NCBI GenBank assembly: GCA_020064725.1
Contig: JAGTWJ010000002.1
Coordinates: forward strand, 4,774,001 to 4,838,000
Direction of reading: 5' to 3'
DNA from: Drechslerella dactyloides
Taxonomy: Eukaryota > Ascomycota > Orbiliomycetes > Orbiliales > Orbiliaceae
Length of the DNA: 64,000 bases
In this document: positions 22,327 through 33,907 of the stretch, in pieces
How the letters are laid out: each line of letters starts with the position of its first letter
Numbering within the stretch: the stretch's first letter is position 1
The notes under the pieces: model-generated
Told to the model about the DNA's origin: nothing
Seen by the model: only the letters and a program-made list of their open reading frames with translations
The model's database searches: none
Translations under genes and position numbers: made by a program

Positions 22327-23142
22327 TCAACTCGACCGAACCTCCTCCAGGTGAGCTGGCGGTGGAGGCGATAGAGGCGGCGGCGGCGGCTCCCTATGCG
22401 CCTCCGGAATCGCCTCCTCCATCATTCGTTCGCGGTCCATCCAGAACATCGGATTCAGCGTATCCGCTACCCCCTTCTTGATCGCCCTCAGCGTCCTATC
22501 GTCAATCTTCTCAAACTGCTCCACTTTAGCCAAGCCCACCTGCAACGCCTCGATCAGCCGCCGCTTCAGCATGTACTTCCTGATGATGAAGAAGCTCGTG
22601 CCAACGTGGACGAGGAAGAATATCGCCAGCGCCAGCAGTCCCGCTACCTGCTGGTACTTTACTCCCATTGCCGCGATGCCCCCTACGATGCAGAGGAGCA
22701 GGAAACCCGCTAGGATGATCTGCACTTTCTCCGACAACCCGAAGCAGTTGGACCATTTTAGAGTGCGGCGGCTGCGTTCGATGAACTCGCGGATGCCGCG
22801 AAGCGTCTCGAGGAGGCGTCGTCTGAACACTTTCGTCTCGTGGATGGTAGGCAGCGCGTGGCCAATGCTGTCGTACGACGGTGCCTCATCCGCGCTGTCG
22901 GCGTCGGCAGTCGGTGAAGCTGCAGTGGGCGAAGAAGTGCTGGCGGCCTGCCGGTGGTGCGCGTGTATCTGCGCGGCGGCCTGGTATTCTCTGATGTCTC
23001 TGAAGAATTCGTCGCGACACCCGGGCTTGTATTCGGAATACTTTGGCGGAAGTTGGGCGCCGGGCTGAGCTGTTACGGTCCCAGGCGCCCCAATATCGGA
23101 TAGCGAGATCCGGCGATGCAGCACAGGAGCTGTAGCAGCCAT
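22327..23142 (-). CDS. Predicted two-pass membrane protein of unknown function
   Basis: Single exon, 271 aa, starting at the first ATG (23142). The N-terminal ~110 residues are soluble and polar, with PPKYSEYKPG and a Ser/Ala-rich linker. Two hydrophobic segments follow at about 145-165 (IILAGFLLLCIVGGIAAMGV) and 170-190 (LLALAIFFLVHVGTSFFI), separated by only a few residues, so a hairpin in the membrane is likely. A basic, helical C-terminal part ends in a proline-rich stretch. I recognise no family. Short basic helices (RRRLLETLRGIREFIERSRRT) just before the first segment suggest a cytosolic N-terminus. Confidence 0.6.
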   Translation of the reverse strand: MAATAPVLHRRISLSDIGAPGTVTAQPGAQLPPKYSEYKPGCRDEFFRDIREYQAAAQIHAHHRQAASTSSPTAASPTADADSADEAPSYDSIGHALPTIHETKVFRRRLLETLRGIREFIERSRRTLKWSNCFGLSEKVQIILAGFLLLCIVGGIAAMGVKYQQVAGLLALAIFFLVHVGTSFFIIRKYMLKRRLIEALQVGLAKVEQFEKIDDRTLRAIKKGVADTLNPMFWMDRERMMEEAIPEAHREPPPPPLSPPPPAHLEEVRSS

Positions 23143-24578
23143 GTGCGCAGATCTAGCCAACTCCTAAACCTCGGAGCTGTAGTCTATCGAAAGCGCCAAT
23201 GGCAAAGGTAGGTCTGGTATCTCACGGACGAGATTTTGATAGCAAGGTTTTTTTTTAACAGATATCGATGTGAGTACAAATGATCGGGAAGCCAATGAAC
23301 ATCTTGAGGTTGAAAGAATTCGAATCGATAGATGCACGGACAACATCCACGGCCGGGTTCTGTCGGATGCATGCACATTCCGGCAGAGTATTTTTCCCCA
23401 AATCTGCCTTGCCTCGTGCGTATCCTCAACGGGCAGCTTAACGTCCGACATATAGACAAATAGACCATCCCGATACCATCGTCGTTTGTCTGCAGTGGCT
23501 GCCTTCTGGACCGACTATAGGCTGCGGATAAATTCGAGATCCCTGCGATTACTTGCAGATATATTGTCCTCGAGGTCCGGGTATATTAACCTTGCCCTGG
23601 GTATCTGCCCAGAGGTCTGCATAAAAGATGGAAGGATTTCAAGGAATAGCCTGGCAGAAGCATCTATCAGCCAGCTCTACCATCGATTTGGGCGTAAAGA
23701 ACATTTCAAGGTCAGACCGATTGCCTGGTTCAATGGTCATGAGCAAGGGAGTAAGAATATCGAATGTTGCATTTCTCGATAGGATGTGTTGCATTAATAT
23801 TGTATGCTAGAATCGACTTGGGGGATCTGGACGCGATCCAGAACCTCGCCCAAGACATCGAGATACACAGACTATCCGACCAATTTACTGCACATATACG
23901 CCCAGCATACCCATAAAAGCCGATTTCTATCACCTTTAGATTGGTGTCTGTTTTGGTCTCTAGGATATTACATGGCACCACTCTAGCGGATAAGTGTAAT
24001 CTTTGTACAGCGCCGCATAACCCGTCTTCAACATTGAAACCTGGGTTCCACTTGAGTATCGACAGACAAGCATCTACAGAAGTATGGGCCCAAGTGCTAC
24101 TGCGACCCTAAAGCCTTCCGGAAACACGCGGGAACTAGGTGCTTGTATCCGCTATGTAACCAGTGCAAAGGCGCCATCTAGTTAAGTAGTTAGATGGAGT
24201 GAAAGTAACCTTGCAGGGTCCAGTTCCCCCGCTTCAGACCCCCCAATCGATCAATCTATATGATTAAGCTTCGTGATATAGATGTATAAGAGGCCTATAG
24301 GTGCTACGCAGCATACCACTTCAGCATATGGCACCGTAATCGCAATCGATGTATGCACGTTGGATGTCCGTAAATTCGACTGTGAGCGATGGAAGTCGCA
24401 TGTATGTAGACGTATATTGTCCCGCGGGCCAGAAGCGGCGTATATATAGCCTGGTACAGACAGTAAGCAGCGGAGTCTGCAGTCTTGAAAGTCGACAAAC
24501 TCTTAGAAAACCTCTACACTCTCACATATTTCAAGATTTTCGGTTATATATACGCATCACTCACAAAATACCGCCAAA
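23143..24578. other. 1.4-kb gene-free interval
   Basis: No supported gene on either strand; open frames are short and lack recognisable features. The last ~140 bases form the promoter of the small gene at 24579. Confidence 0.5.
24441..24448 (+). promoter_or_regulatory. TATA-like element upstream of the small gene at 24579
   Basis: TATATATA lies 138 bp before the ATG, a usual distance once a short leader is allowed for. Assignment is by position only; other AT runs lie nearby. Confidence 0.4.
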
Positions 24579-24988
24579 ATGAGCAGTAAGTGCCCGGAAG
24601 TTATTACTTCCTAGATGGGATATGAAATAAGTCAATAACATTTTTTTCTTCCAGCTGACGTGAAAACCCCCGGTCGTAAGCATAAAACTCCGTGCTCCTA
24701 TATAATTCAGGCACTTCCAGAATTAAATACAAGTTTGAACGAACCTATCACTGATCCGCGGCCGTTGAAGTCCCTGAGTTCAAATTGAAGAAAATCGACC
24801 TCCAAAAAACCATTGCGAGTCTCCAGGAAAAGAGTGACAAGATCAAAGCCGGAGACGCTGCCGCTGGGGAATCCGGAACGGATACCACGAAGGAAGAAAT
24901 AGACAAAGCAATGGCTTTGTTGAAGGAAACTGAGGATGCGATGAAGCGCAGCGAAGAACCAATGAAAATGAACCTTGAGCAAATCTAG
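24579..24988 (+). CDS. Small charged, helical protein (81 aa, three exons)
   Basis: Exons 24579-24585, 24655-24675 and 24771-24988 give 81 aa. The first coding exon is only ATGAGCA and the second 21 nt. Donors are GTAAGT and GTAAGC; the first acceptor is CCAG, the second, less typical, GAAG. The spliced N-terminus reads MSTDVKTPGLPEFK. The rest is highly charged and mostly helical (KKIDLQKTIASLQEKSDKIK and EEIDKAMALLKETEDAMK), a likely short coiled coil. I recognise no family. Small, hydrophilic, highly charged proteins of this type in fungi are often stress- or spore-related, but nothing here proves that. The second intron boundary is the least certain part. Confidence 0.55.
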
Positions 24989-25323
24989 AAGACCGTGTAA
25001 ACCGAAATTAAATTAAGCTACCTCATACAATCTCAATCTCGGATTATATATGGATTCTTAGCAAGTCACAGATATTTGCACAAACATCCGATGCCGAGAT
25101 CCATTTATCAGCATTTAAATCGTTAGCTTATGTGACAAGGGGATTTACGAGATTGGTCTCGATACTCAATATTTGCGAGTTCAACATTACCCAGCGTACG
25201 TACGCGTGCGTTCATTCCACGGTCAACAATCCTAGAACGTATATGCATACATGTGTAACCGCATCTAGACCAATATACACGCCAAAATTCGTTTCAATTA
25301 AGTATTCCACTTGCATGCTTCTG

Positions 25324-25348
25324 AAAAAAAAAAAAGAAAGAAAGAAAA
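25324..25348 (+). repeat. Poly-A followed by GAAA microsatellite
   Basis: Twelve A residues followed by three GAAA units. A simple low-complexity tract in intergenic DNA. Confidence 0.9.
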
Positions 25349-26265
25349 TACAGCTCGATATAAACACAATTGCCCACGTCTATCATCCGAATATCCGAAC
25401 GGAAGTCGAACAGCGCACAGTGTGGATCCATTGCCACCGACTAGCTGCCGCGGACTCGGTTCATTCATTTCATTAGCAGCCGCGGCGCCGATTAAACGCG
25501 GGTCGTACTGATCAATCGACTGGAACTAGCGCGAGAACTGTGTGTTCCACGTTGCAGACACACCGAAGTCGGAGAATGGGCCTTCGTGGATTCAGCTTTG
25601 AGGTGCCTGAGCTGACTAGAGCGTAAAGACGCTGGCTGGACCCTTCGTGGAAGAGGCGATGTTACGGAACCTCCCGTGGACCCACAATTGGACCAAAAGC
25701 TTGTGTAACACTCCGCGGAGTATTTCCGGGATTCCCCAAATCCGACTCCAACAACCTAAGTACCAGCTGAAAGAATATCCACAGAGAGTAACGTCCAGAG
25801 CCAGCAAAGCCTGGTCTCACGAGCCAGATCGCCAAGGCAAAGCCTGAATTCAAATATCTTAACACGCATAGATGGAGACACATGCACTCTTGGAATTGTA
25901 TGCATGTACATGTATGTACCCTCATTTTCCATTCCGTGTCGGGTTGGTCTGAGACTACTTGTTCATTAGATACCACATCCTGGGGTCCATACTCATATAC
26001 ATTGATACGAAGGGCTTCCGGAAGACTAGCACGATAAGGACCCTGCGTGGATCCAGAAACCTAGGACCCTGTAACTCCAGGGCCCAACTCACAACGAATT
26101 AAACGTTTTTAGCTTCTGCTTGCGTAGCATCCTATCAGATACGTACGACGCTATAGCTACCCGTGCCTACGAATAGTTAACGTCTACGTCCAAGCCGATG
26201 CTAGGCTGCGTCGAAGCCCTACTTACTGCAGGCACAAATTTGCAATTTGTATGCTCATAAGTATC

Positions 26266-26273
26266 TATAAAAG
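26266..26273 (+). promoter_or_regulatory. TATA box of the small Ala/Gly-rich gene
   Basis: TATAAAAG, a strong consensus match, lies 163 bp upstream of the ATG at 26429. The leader between them is pyrimidine-rich with CATCACC-like and TCAAGATG start context. This layout is typical of highly expressed or stress-inducible fungal genes. Confidence 0.6.
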
Positions 26274-26428
26274 GCCTCTCCTGTCGCCCGACCTGAAGTT
26301 CTAATCAACAAGCATCCACAGACATCAGTTCTACTTGCCTCTCTAAGCCCAGACATCACCTTTGCGAATACGCCACCCGGCATCTTTTTTTTCATAAAAC
26401 CTTCCTTCTCTTACCAGAAAATATCAAG

Positions 26429-26788
26429 ATGCCTTTCGGTCTCGGTGGTGCCCTCAAGGACATTGGCAACAGCGTTGTTAACGATGCTAAGAACCAGGCG
26501 ACCAACATGGCGGGTAAGCATTTTATACCAGAGCTACTTTTTTCCCCTCTCTTCATTCTTTGCTGGAGAACTCAACTGACACTGCTCTCTTTGACCGACA
26601 GCCGGAGCAGCCAACAACGCCGCGGGTGCTGCGTCCGGGGCTGCCAACAATGCCCTCGACGGCCTCGCGGGTAGGGCTCTAGGAGGTAAGCAGAGCTTGC
26701 ACTATTCTAATATAATACGACACCTTGATAAAACATCACTAACGAGATATATTCCTCAGGCTTCGGTCACCAAGGAAAGCGAAAGTAA
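26429..26788 (+). CDS. Small Ala/Gly-rich protein (65 aa, three exons)
   Basis: Exons 26429-26513, 26602-26685 and 26760-26788, joined in phase, give 65 aa. Both donors are GTAAGC; acceptors are ACAG and TCAG. The product begins MPFGLGGALKDIGNSVVNDA and then has Ala/Asn/Gly-rich repeats (AGAANNAAGAASGAANNALD) ending in a basic tail (GHQGKRK). The Ala-rich stretch could form an amphipathic helix like those of small LEA or stress proteins. There is no signal peptide. A good TATA box and a clean start context suggest strong expression. I recognise no named family. Confidence 0.65.
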
Positions 26789-28147
26789 ATTTCTGGCGAA
26801 CAGGTCGGCCGGCGGCGCTCTTGTTGCGCAGAGAGCGGCTTCGCCGGAAATTGCTGGATCAAGACAGCTCAGGAGGAGGGTTATAATCAACTGGGCTCGC
26901 CATAGATAGTCTATCAGGGTCACAGCTGTCAACTTTATATATCTTGGTAGTCAAAAGTATCAACGCTTGCAGGGGCTGCTTATAAGTGAACTGTATTGGT
27001 CAGATGGATGAAGTTGTGTATTAGTGTTTTCCTAGGTTATTTCGATCGACTAGTTGAACCATATACAACATATGGCTGCATAATTTTTTGAATCAACTCC
27101 TCTTTTCCTTGCAATTAAGATCCAACTTAGGCCTATTGTATTCCGTGATCTCTATAAAAGTACTAGGAACTGCTTAATTGAATATAGTCTTCGCCATCTC
27201 GTTGCAAATTGCCAAAGCAAACTGCAAATTGATTTTGCATCGCATAACAAACAGTTTAATCTTGATCTCGAGCGTTTACCGCCAGATATTAATAATATTT
27301 GCGAGGGCAAAAACAACCTATTGAAAGGTGTACTATCAACTTGTATTTTGCGAGTCCGTAGTCTCCTCGCAATAAATGTTACTATTATGGATCCATGGTT
27401 GATACTTATACGGCAAAGTATTTTATTCCAATGTTGATTGTTTCCCCAGAGGTATCTAGGTTATGCGAAGTTGTAAAAAGGTCTTGTTTACTACAATGGA
27501 GCCCTATGTATCTAAAATTGGACGTCGACTCGGACGACCTCCAATCTGGATTCACCGGATACCTTCTTATAGACATTAAGTAATATGTAAGTCTGGCCTC
27601 AGGACTGAAGGAACATACGTACAACCTTTGAGCACTGGATCCGGGTCCTGATTCTAAATTCGGTGGCGATTTCGTGAATTCATGTGATGTTAAACTTACT
27701 ATCTAACAGGATGAAATGGTTCTGCGAGACAAGGATGAAACCTAGCCAGCATTTTCACGCAGCAGTTATAATTCTAATTAATGATATACTGAGTATGGTA
27801 AAGTTACGAGTATGGAACACCGAGTGTCGACATTGTCAAATTGGGTTACTTCATTTTGCGGTGGCTGCTATTAAAATTGAAAGAACTCGCTTGCAATACA
27901 GAGGTCATGTTGTTTTCCAATAACAATGCTATGGAAATTACCTGACGTAGGCTTAGATTTGGAGAGTTTTTAAGCTCGGGTTCGACAGATTATCGTTCAG
28001 GGGTTGCGTTTGATGTCTACGAAATTCTCGATTGCCACAGCATCTGGCATAGGAATGTTGATGTTTCGAGTGCACCGAATCGAACGTTAACAGCCGCACG
28101 CGGAACATATTCACATTTTCGAGCATCAGAATCGCATTGATTAGTCG
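26789..28147. other. 1.4-kb AT-rich gene-free interval
   Basis: Noticeably AT-rich compared with the gene blocks; no gene or clear remnant seen before the decayed frame that begins at 28148. Confidence 0.5.
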
Positions 28148-28634
28148 ATGTTCAAGGCGTTTGGTGGCATCGTCTCCTGGACCCGAGATGGAGATTTTGT
28201 GTGCGTCTCCGGGCCGATCAACGAAGTGATGTATGAGCAGAGAGTGGGGCTCCGGCAGGATGACGAGTCCATCGGCCCCAAAAGTTAAACGACACCAAGG
28301 TGGATGACCTGATCATTGCGTTCGTGTATTCAACAGCGATCAGGGCGTCATCTAACGGTCGTCAGGGCAAAACGTTCGTCTGGGACCGCTACAGCGTATG
28401 ATCGATGGCGTTGTTCACGGTGAGGGTGATGCCATGGAGATGCTGTTTGGAGCGCTGGTCAGTGCAGCTAGCCAGATTCATGAACATTAGTCGGAAGATA
28501 TCTCGGATATGATAGCGAGCAGCTTTTCGAAGACGCTGGTGGTCCGCGACGGGGATGGCGTCCAGGTGTTTTCAACGGGCGACATGGCGAAGGACCATGA
28601 CTGTCTTAATGGACTGGTTCTTACGTCTTGTTAG
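28148..28634 (+). pseudogene. Decayed gene of unknown function
   Basis: Coding-like blocks lie in changing frames. The first (28148-28288) reads MFKAFGGIVSWTRDGDF then a stop. A second block continues in a shifted frame from about 28285 (LNDTKVDDLIIAFVYSTAIR). A third, shifted again, runs from about 28370 (QNVRLGPLQRMIDGVVHGEG... GALVSAASQIHEH), hits a stop at 28488-28490, and stays open to a TAG at 28632-28634 (SEDISDMIASSFSKTLVV...). No GT-AG introns reconcile the frames. The blocks have good hydrophobic patterning and codon-like composition, so a broken gene is more likely than chance. Family unknown. Confidence 0.5.
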
Positions 28635-29823
28635 AGAGGTTGAGAGGTTGAGAGGTTGTTGGGGCATCCGGGAGGACTGTGTCGTTAACTGTAACAGGTG
28701 CTCGGTTCCTGAGGGTGAGGTCGAGTGAGAAAGAACGGGCCAGCCCGGATATTTACGTGGGAGAGCGCTGTTTTGCCAGGCGCACGATTGCGGTTGCAGT
28801 TGAAGCGAGTCGCGATGTCCGTTGCTGACATAAGCGAAACGTGGCGTTGTGGCGCGGTCGGTTTGTGTTGAGAGGAAGCAGGACTTCAGCCACAGTTGGC
28901 GACACCTCGATGCACCCCCGGACACAGACACCTGTCTACGCAATATGCCCTCCCCGCATTATAGATGAAAGGGTTCACTCGCTACCTCTGAGCACTTTCA
29001 CTTCATTATTGACCGGTCTCATCTTATCCTGTACGAATGGACATCCGTCTGGAATAATCTTATCGGTGGGATCAAGAGCACTTCGGCCGGTTGTTCAGGC
29101 AGGGGTAGCGCGTGCCCGGCCAGCCCGCCCGAAGAGTCTGTTTATTTGTTGGTACACACCAGCCCGCCGCCTTTTGCAGGCAAACGTCCAATACAGCGAG
29201 GAGCCTGACCGAGTGCTAATGACAGGAAGGTGCTCGCGGGACAAACAAATATTATCGTCACTTCCATATTAATTAACTGCTGGCTTCAGCAACTTCGAGC
29301 CCTTTGCTCCTGCTTCCATCTCTCGCGGAGTCTTCATTTTGGCATCTCATCTGACCCGCCTGTTTCGCCCGTTGTTTGGTTTGGCTTCCGGGAATCGCGG
29401 GCCTCAAAGAATAACAGTCCTCTGCCTCGCGGACACAAAACATCAATCATCTTCCTCCACCTCACCCGTCCCATCTCATCTGACCGCTGCCGCAGCCATC
29501 GACACCGTTACCACTCTCGAGTCTTCCTCCTCCTCTCCTCCCTCTCGCCGTGTTAACGCGTCTCCGCCGGTGGTTTCGATCGCATCGTCGTCTTCCTCCC
29601 ATTCTCACGTTTCCAGCCGCCTCGACCATCAGGCCCAATCACATCGTCTCCCTCGCCCGTTTGCTTCCATCACCAACCGTCAATTGTTACCCTGACGCAC
29701 ACGACCATCACGAATAACCCTCAATGAGCAGCTGAACGTACTCTCGTGGCGTCCTAGGAACCATCTTCACTCGGTCTTTCCTAGTCGACGCTTCTGTTCC
29801 ACCCGGACGCTCGAACTCGACCA
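28635..29823. other. 1.2-kb interval upstream of DBF4
   Basis: No supported gene. The last ~550 bases are rich in C/T tracts, as in a fungal promoter and 5' leader, and belong with DBF4. Confidence 0.5.
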
Positions 29824-31986
29824 ATGCTCTCGATTCCAGTCTCGCCCGTTCCTCCGCCTCCGATGTCCCGTCGCGTCCCTTTGTCCAACATCCAAAACCA
29901 AGCCCTCTCGCCGTACTCGATCAACACGACGATACCCGCGAAACGCCCGGCCAAACCCTCACGCGATGTCCTAGGGCCACCTCCGGCCAAAAAGACCCAC
30001 CTCGACGATGGCTACCATGGCCTCGACCAGAAGGAGAACCGGCTGGCTACGCCCTCCAAGATCCGTCTCGTCCCGAAAACACCGAGTCGACACGATACCG
30101 TTCATCAAAGGCGCGATGCCCCTCCTTCACGAGGCGGTGGTATCAGGGCCAAAATCCTCCCGGTACCTTCGAGACGGCCTGGTGAAAGCCAATTGAAGAA
30201 CAAGAGACGTCCCTCGGTGCAGCAGAAAGCTCCTAAGGATAAGCAGGCTGCAGCTATCGCAGAGAACAATGAACAGATTAAGGCATGGCAACGCCATTAC
30301 CTTAAAGTTTTTCCTCATTTGATCTTCTATCTCGATGATTCGGTATCTGAGGACACGAGGGCCATGCTCAGGATCCACCTGCACGAACTTGATTCTGTAA
30401 GTTCCTTATATGTCTTTGTAATAAACTGCTTGCTAACGAAGCCTTAGAGCGTGGTAGACAGCTTCTCGACGGATATAGTCACTCACGTCATCACCGGTCG
30501 CGATGATATTCCTGCAGAGTTTCCAAAGGATCGGACTGCCGGCGGGTCAGGCACGATCAACCCGAAGCTTTTGGGCTCAGGCACGAGCCTGAAAGATAGC
30601 TCGAAGGAACGTAGCACGGGCAAGCTGTATGTTCCATCTTTGTTCACCTCCTCCGATTGGTCTCAGCTAACGTATTGCACTAGTGATGTATTCGAGGATC
30701 ATAAGGATATCCTTGTTACCGCACGACTTCATAGCATGAAAATCTGGACGACCGAGAAGTTGAAGAGAATGATAAACACTCTCAACGAACCGATCGAGGA
30801 TTATGCTCCTGCACCCGTGAAGATGCTTCCTTCCAAACTGAAGAAGATAGAAATGCCCAAGTTCTCGAACAGGAAGCCAACCGCCGAAGAGCTAAAGAGA
30901 GAAGCGGAAGCACTCGATTGGCTTCTTCGCCAGGACAACCGATGCCCACCCTCTCTGACGACTTCCTCGAAGGAGATGTACATGTTTAAGGGTCCCTACA
31001 TCATGGTCGGAGACGCTTCTGGACGATACAGACCTTTCATTGTGCGAGAATTCGCTTCCGTCAAGGAGCCAGAGGATGGCGACTGGCCGCAGTTTCGCTC
31101 CAACAGGGAGGGTCGTTGCCCATTCATTCTCGACGCCGACACCAAACGAGCGTACCAGCGAGAAGAAGCCGGGAGAGTTGCTGAAGCCAAGACCAAGCAC
31201 AAGGAAGCGCCTCGCGCGAAGACTAAGCCAGTCATGGATCCTCCACCGAGAGAGCAATCCTTGAAAACTAAACTCGCTCTATCAAAAGACGACTCGACCA
31301 CGAGGACCATACTCGAACGCAAGCCTCTTCGAAGCATCGAGAACAAGCCTGACCGAGACTTGGCTACTGCTGCGGCAGCGACTGCGATTAGGAAGACTGA
31401 AGGGCGGTTGGACAAGCTTCGGGAAACCCAGCGTATCCGACAGGATAGTCTTGTCATTACTGGCTATGAGCCGAATGCATCCGGTTTACGACCCACCGGC
31501 CCAACATCCGCCGTCGTCTCCCAGGCGATCTCATCCAATACGGCCGTCGCTGGACCAAAGGCAGGCACCAGCCGCGACGTGCACCGTCTGAACCGACGCG
31601 TCTTCGAGAAGACTACGGGAGGCATCCGACAGACAAATACCACTGCTAGCTTGCAAGTTGCCGATGAGGACGCCCACGAGGTGAAGACTGAGCGGAAGAG
31701 CCTCAAGCGTGCAAGAAGTGAAATGATAGTCAAGGAAGCCAGAAAACAGCCAGTGCCAGGTTACTGTGAGAACTGCCGCGACAAATATGACGACTTTGAA
31801 GAGGTATGCGTCTTGCCCCTTTTATTTTCAGCAGAACTTTGTCACTGATTCCTTCAACAGCATATTGTCTCTAAACGCCATGTGAAGTTCGCGTCTAACG
31901 ATAACAACTTCACCGAACTTGATGCGCTGCTCTCGACCCTCAAACGACCCCACAAGACATCACTCTCTCGGACTCCGTCTTATTAG
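29824..31986 (+). CDS. DBF4: Dbf4-type regulatory subunit of the Cdc7 kinase
   Basis: Exons 29824-30396, 30448-30626, 30684-31803 and 31861-31986 give 665 aa. Intron 2 (57 nt, GTATGT, GCTAAC, CTAG) keeps frame, so retention adds 19 residues. Dbf4 activates Cdc7 (DDK), which phosphorylates MCM to fire replication origins. Motif N (BRCT-like) spans about residues 150-260 (WQRHYLKVFPHLIFYLDD...; VVDSFSTDIVTHVITGRDD...; ARLHSMKIWTTEKLKRM). Motif M is GPYIMVGDASGRYRPFIVRE. Motif C is the CCHH zinc finger GYCENCRDKYDDFEEHIVSKRH, split by the last intron. The family order N-M-C is complete. An alternative start at MSRRVPLSN (29863) is equally plausible, as that is where conservation begins. Confidence 0.93.
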
Positions 31987-32423
31987 TATTAAGATATGGC
32001 TGTCTGCGACGTGGATTTTATTTTCCCCCGGAGTCCTTGGCTTCAACTTGGATTCCCCTAACGCCCTATATATAGCCCCCACAAGTATTACATCACTAAC
32101 CCTAATACTCTTGTATTCACTTACCCCCACTAACCCTGCAGTCATTATCATCGGCTCTTTATCAGCATTAGCGACTGAGCGGCGTTCATTGTTTTTTTTG
32201 CTCTCTGGCATTTTTCCGCTTCTTGGCCTGTTTCTCTGATTCTTTGATCAAGTCCCCTTCATCGTTTGCATCCAGAGATTCTCACGCATGACATATTTTG
32301 CATGCGTGCGTTCCCCTTTATCTTCTTTCGCTCTCTCGTCACCCTAGCCTTGCCCCAGCGAACTTTGCATTTGCATTGCATCCTACCTCTTTCTAGCGCC
32401 ATCGGAGCGAAGCGCAGCTGGCT

Positions 32424-32456
<33 letters not shown>

Positions 32457-33907
32457 CCTTCATTCCCCTTCCCATTCCCGTCGCCTATTATTGTACTTTA
32501 ACATGTACTATACGCTATAGACATGTACTATAAGGGATTGTCGCATGCCGCGGTTTCCACTCACCTCCCCAAGGCATCTACAGCTTACGAGATGCGGGCG
32601 GAGGATTGAGACGGCAATTTTGCTTTCCAGTTACATATTTGCTCCTGCATTTTTCCCCTTTTCGCAGTTTATTTCCCGGTGGTGATGTGATGGTTGTTGT
32701 CGTGTGATGAGGTGTATCATAACTCGCAGTCTGGTAAGATTGGTCTGTCTCGTGGATGTGGACGTTGTCATTGTTCTTTATCAGCATGTGGTGCGCGGTG
32801 TGGACGTGATATCAATTGACGTCCGGCTGCGCTTTTTCTTTTTTACTTTATCTGGAGAAGAGGTGGGTGGCAGTGGAAGTGATATTCTTTTGGGCCTCCT
32901 CGGCCACCTTTGCGCGTGTGTACTTCTAATATTATGGGTGGGTTATAGGACGAGGAAAAGGATAGGATAGGATAGGAAAAGGAGAAAATAGATCAAATTC
33001 AATGGTGCGTGTAAACATATATAACATGATCGACGAGTAGAGCTAGGTCTCGTAAACCAGAACCCTCCTTACCACGTAGAGCTATATATCGTAATATCGT
33101 ATAGTATATATACTTTGATATTATATTTACACGCGGATGCATTCGCGTTTCGACGTCTGGGCACTGTGCAGGTTTGGCTTGCAAGACCACCAACCTAGTT
33201 CGTATTCAGAGGATCTATAGGGACTTATGATTAACACGGCAGGTTCTCCAGTTAATATACAAGGCCTCTTAAGGTTCGGCGGATTCGTCGATATCATGAT
33301 AGTAATTAAGTTTGCGGCTGACTGCGAGAGTACAGGGAGGACCCTTAATATACAACATTTGTCTGCAGGATACGCGAAAAGTAACCAAAAAGATTGACCG
33401 TAAGCAAACGTGCGCGGTTCAGCACAAGGTACGCCTTGGAGCGTAACCGACATTGGCATACATTATTTCGTAACAGACGCCCTCCTCTGGCTGCGAAGTC
33501 GCAAGACAAGGCGGACATAGATACTTGATCAAGTATATTCGTAGACGCATACTCGTGAATGCCAATGCGGAGCCTGCCATAAGAGACTATGTGAACCCTA
33601 GCTTGTCACGCAAGCCAGATGTGGTTTACGAGAACAGGATCCCAGTCCTAGCATATATAATATCCACGAAATTATAAGTGGAAACTTAAGGTTCGAACGT
33701 TCAAAGAGCGGCTGGTTTCCGAAAAGCCCTAGTACCTAGTGTAGAGGCGCATATAATACTCGCGTATATAGAGTCAAAGCGCAGCGGACGGGCCTCAAAA
33801 AACGGTGTCACGCCATCCGGACTCCCCGGCGGCACAGAATATATTCTCCGCAGAAATATAGACACGGGTCGCGAGGTAGCGATGCCCCGTTCGCCCCCAT
33901 CGCGAGG
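31987..33907. other. 1.9-kb gene-free interval with a 30-nt poly-T tract
   Basis: No supported gene. T-rich sequence after DBF4 probably holds its 3' UTR. A T30 tract lies at 32427-32456 and a GGATA run near 32960. The rest has only short open frames. Confidence 0.55.
32427..32456 (+). repeat. Thirty-nucleotide poly-T tract
   Basis: Thirty uninterrupted T residues, preceded by GCTAAC. Read on the minus strand this is a poly-A tail of the length left by retroposition, but no element body is recognisable beside it. A plain homopolymer is equally possible. Confidence 0.95.

Larger units (their letters stand above)
24989..26428. other. 1.4-kb gene-free interval with A-rich microsatellite
   Basis: No supported gene. 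It contains a poly-A plus GAAA run (25324-25348) and several loosely similar CGTGGA(T/A/C)CC-type words between 25580 and 26060, not regular enough to call a repeat. The final ~160 bp carries the promoter and leader of the small gene at 26429. Confidence 0.5.

Noticed and set aside
25580..26060. Repeated CGTGGA(T/A/C)CC-like words suggesting a tandem or dispersed repeat
   Set aside because: The spacing is irregular and similarity does not extend beyond about ten bases.
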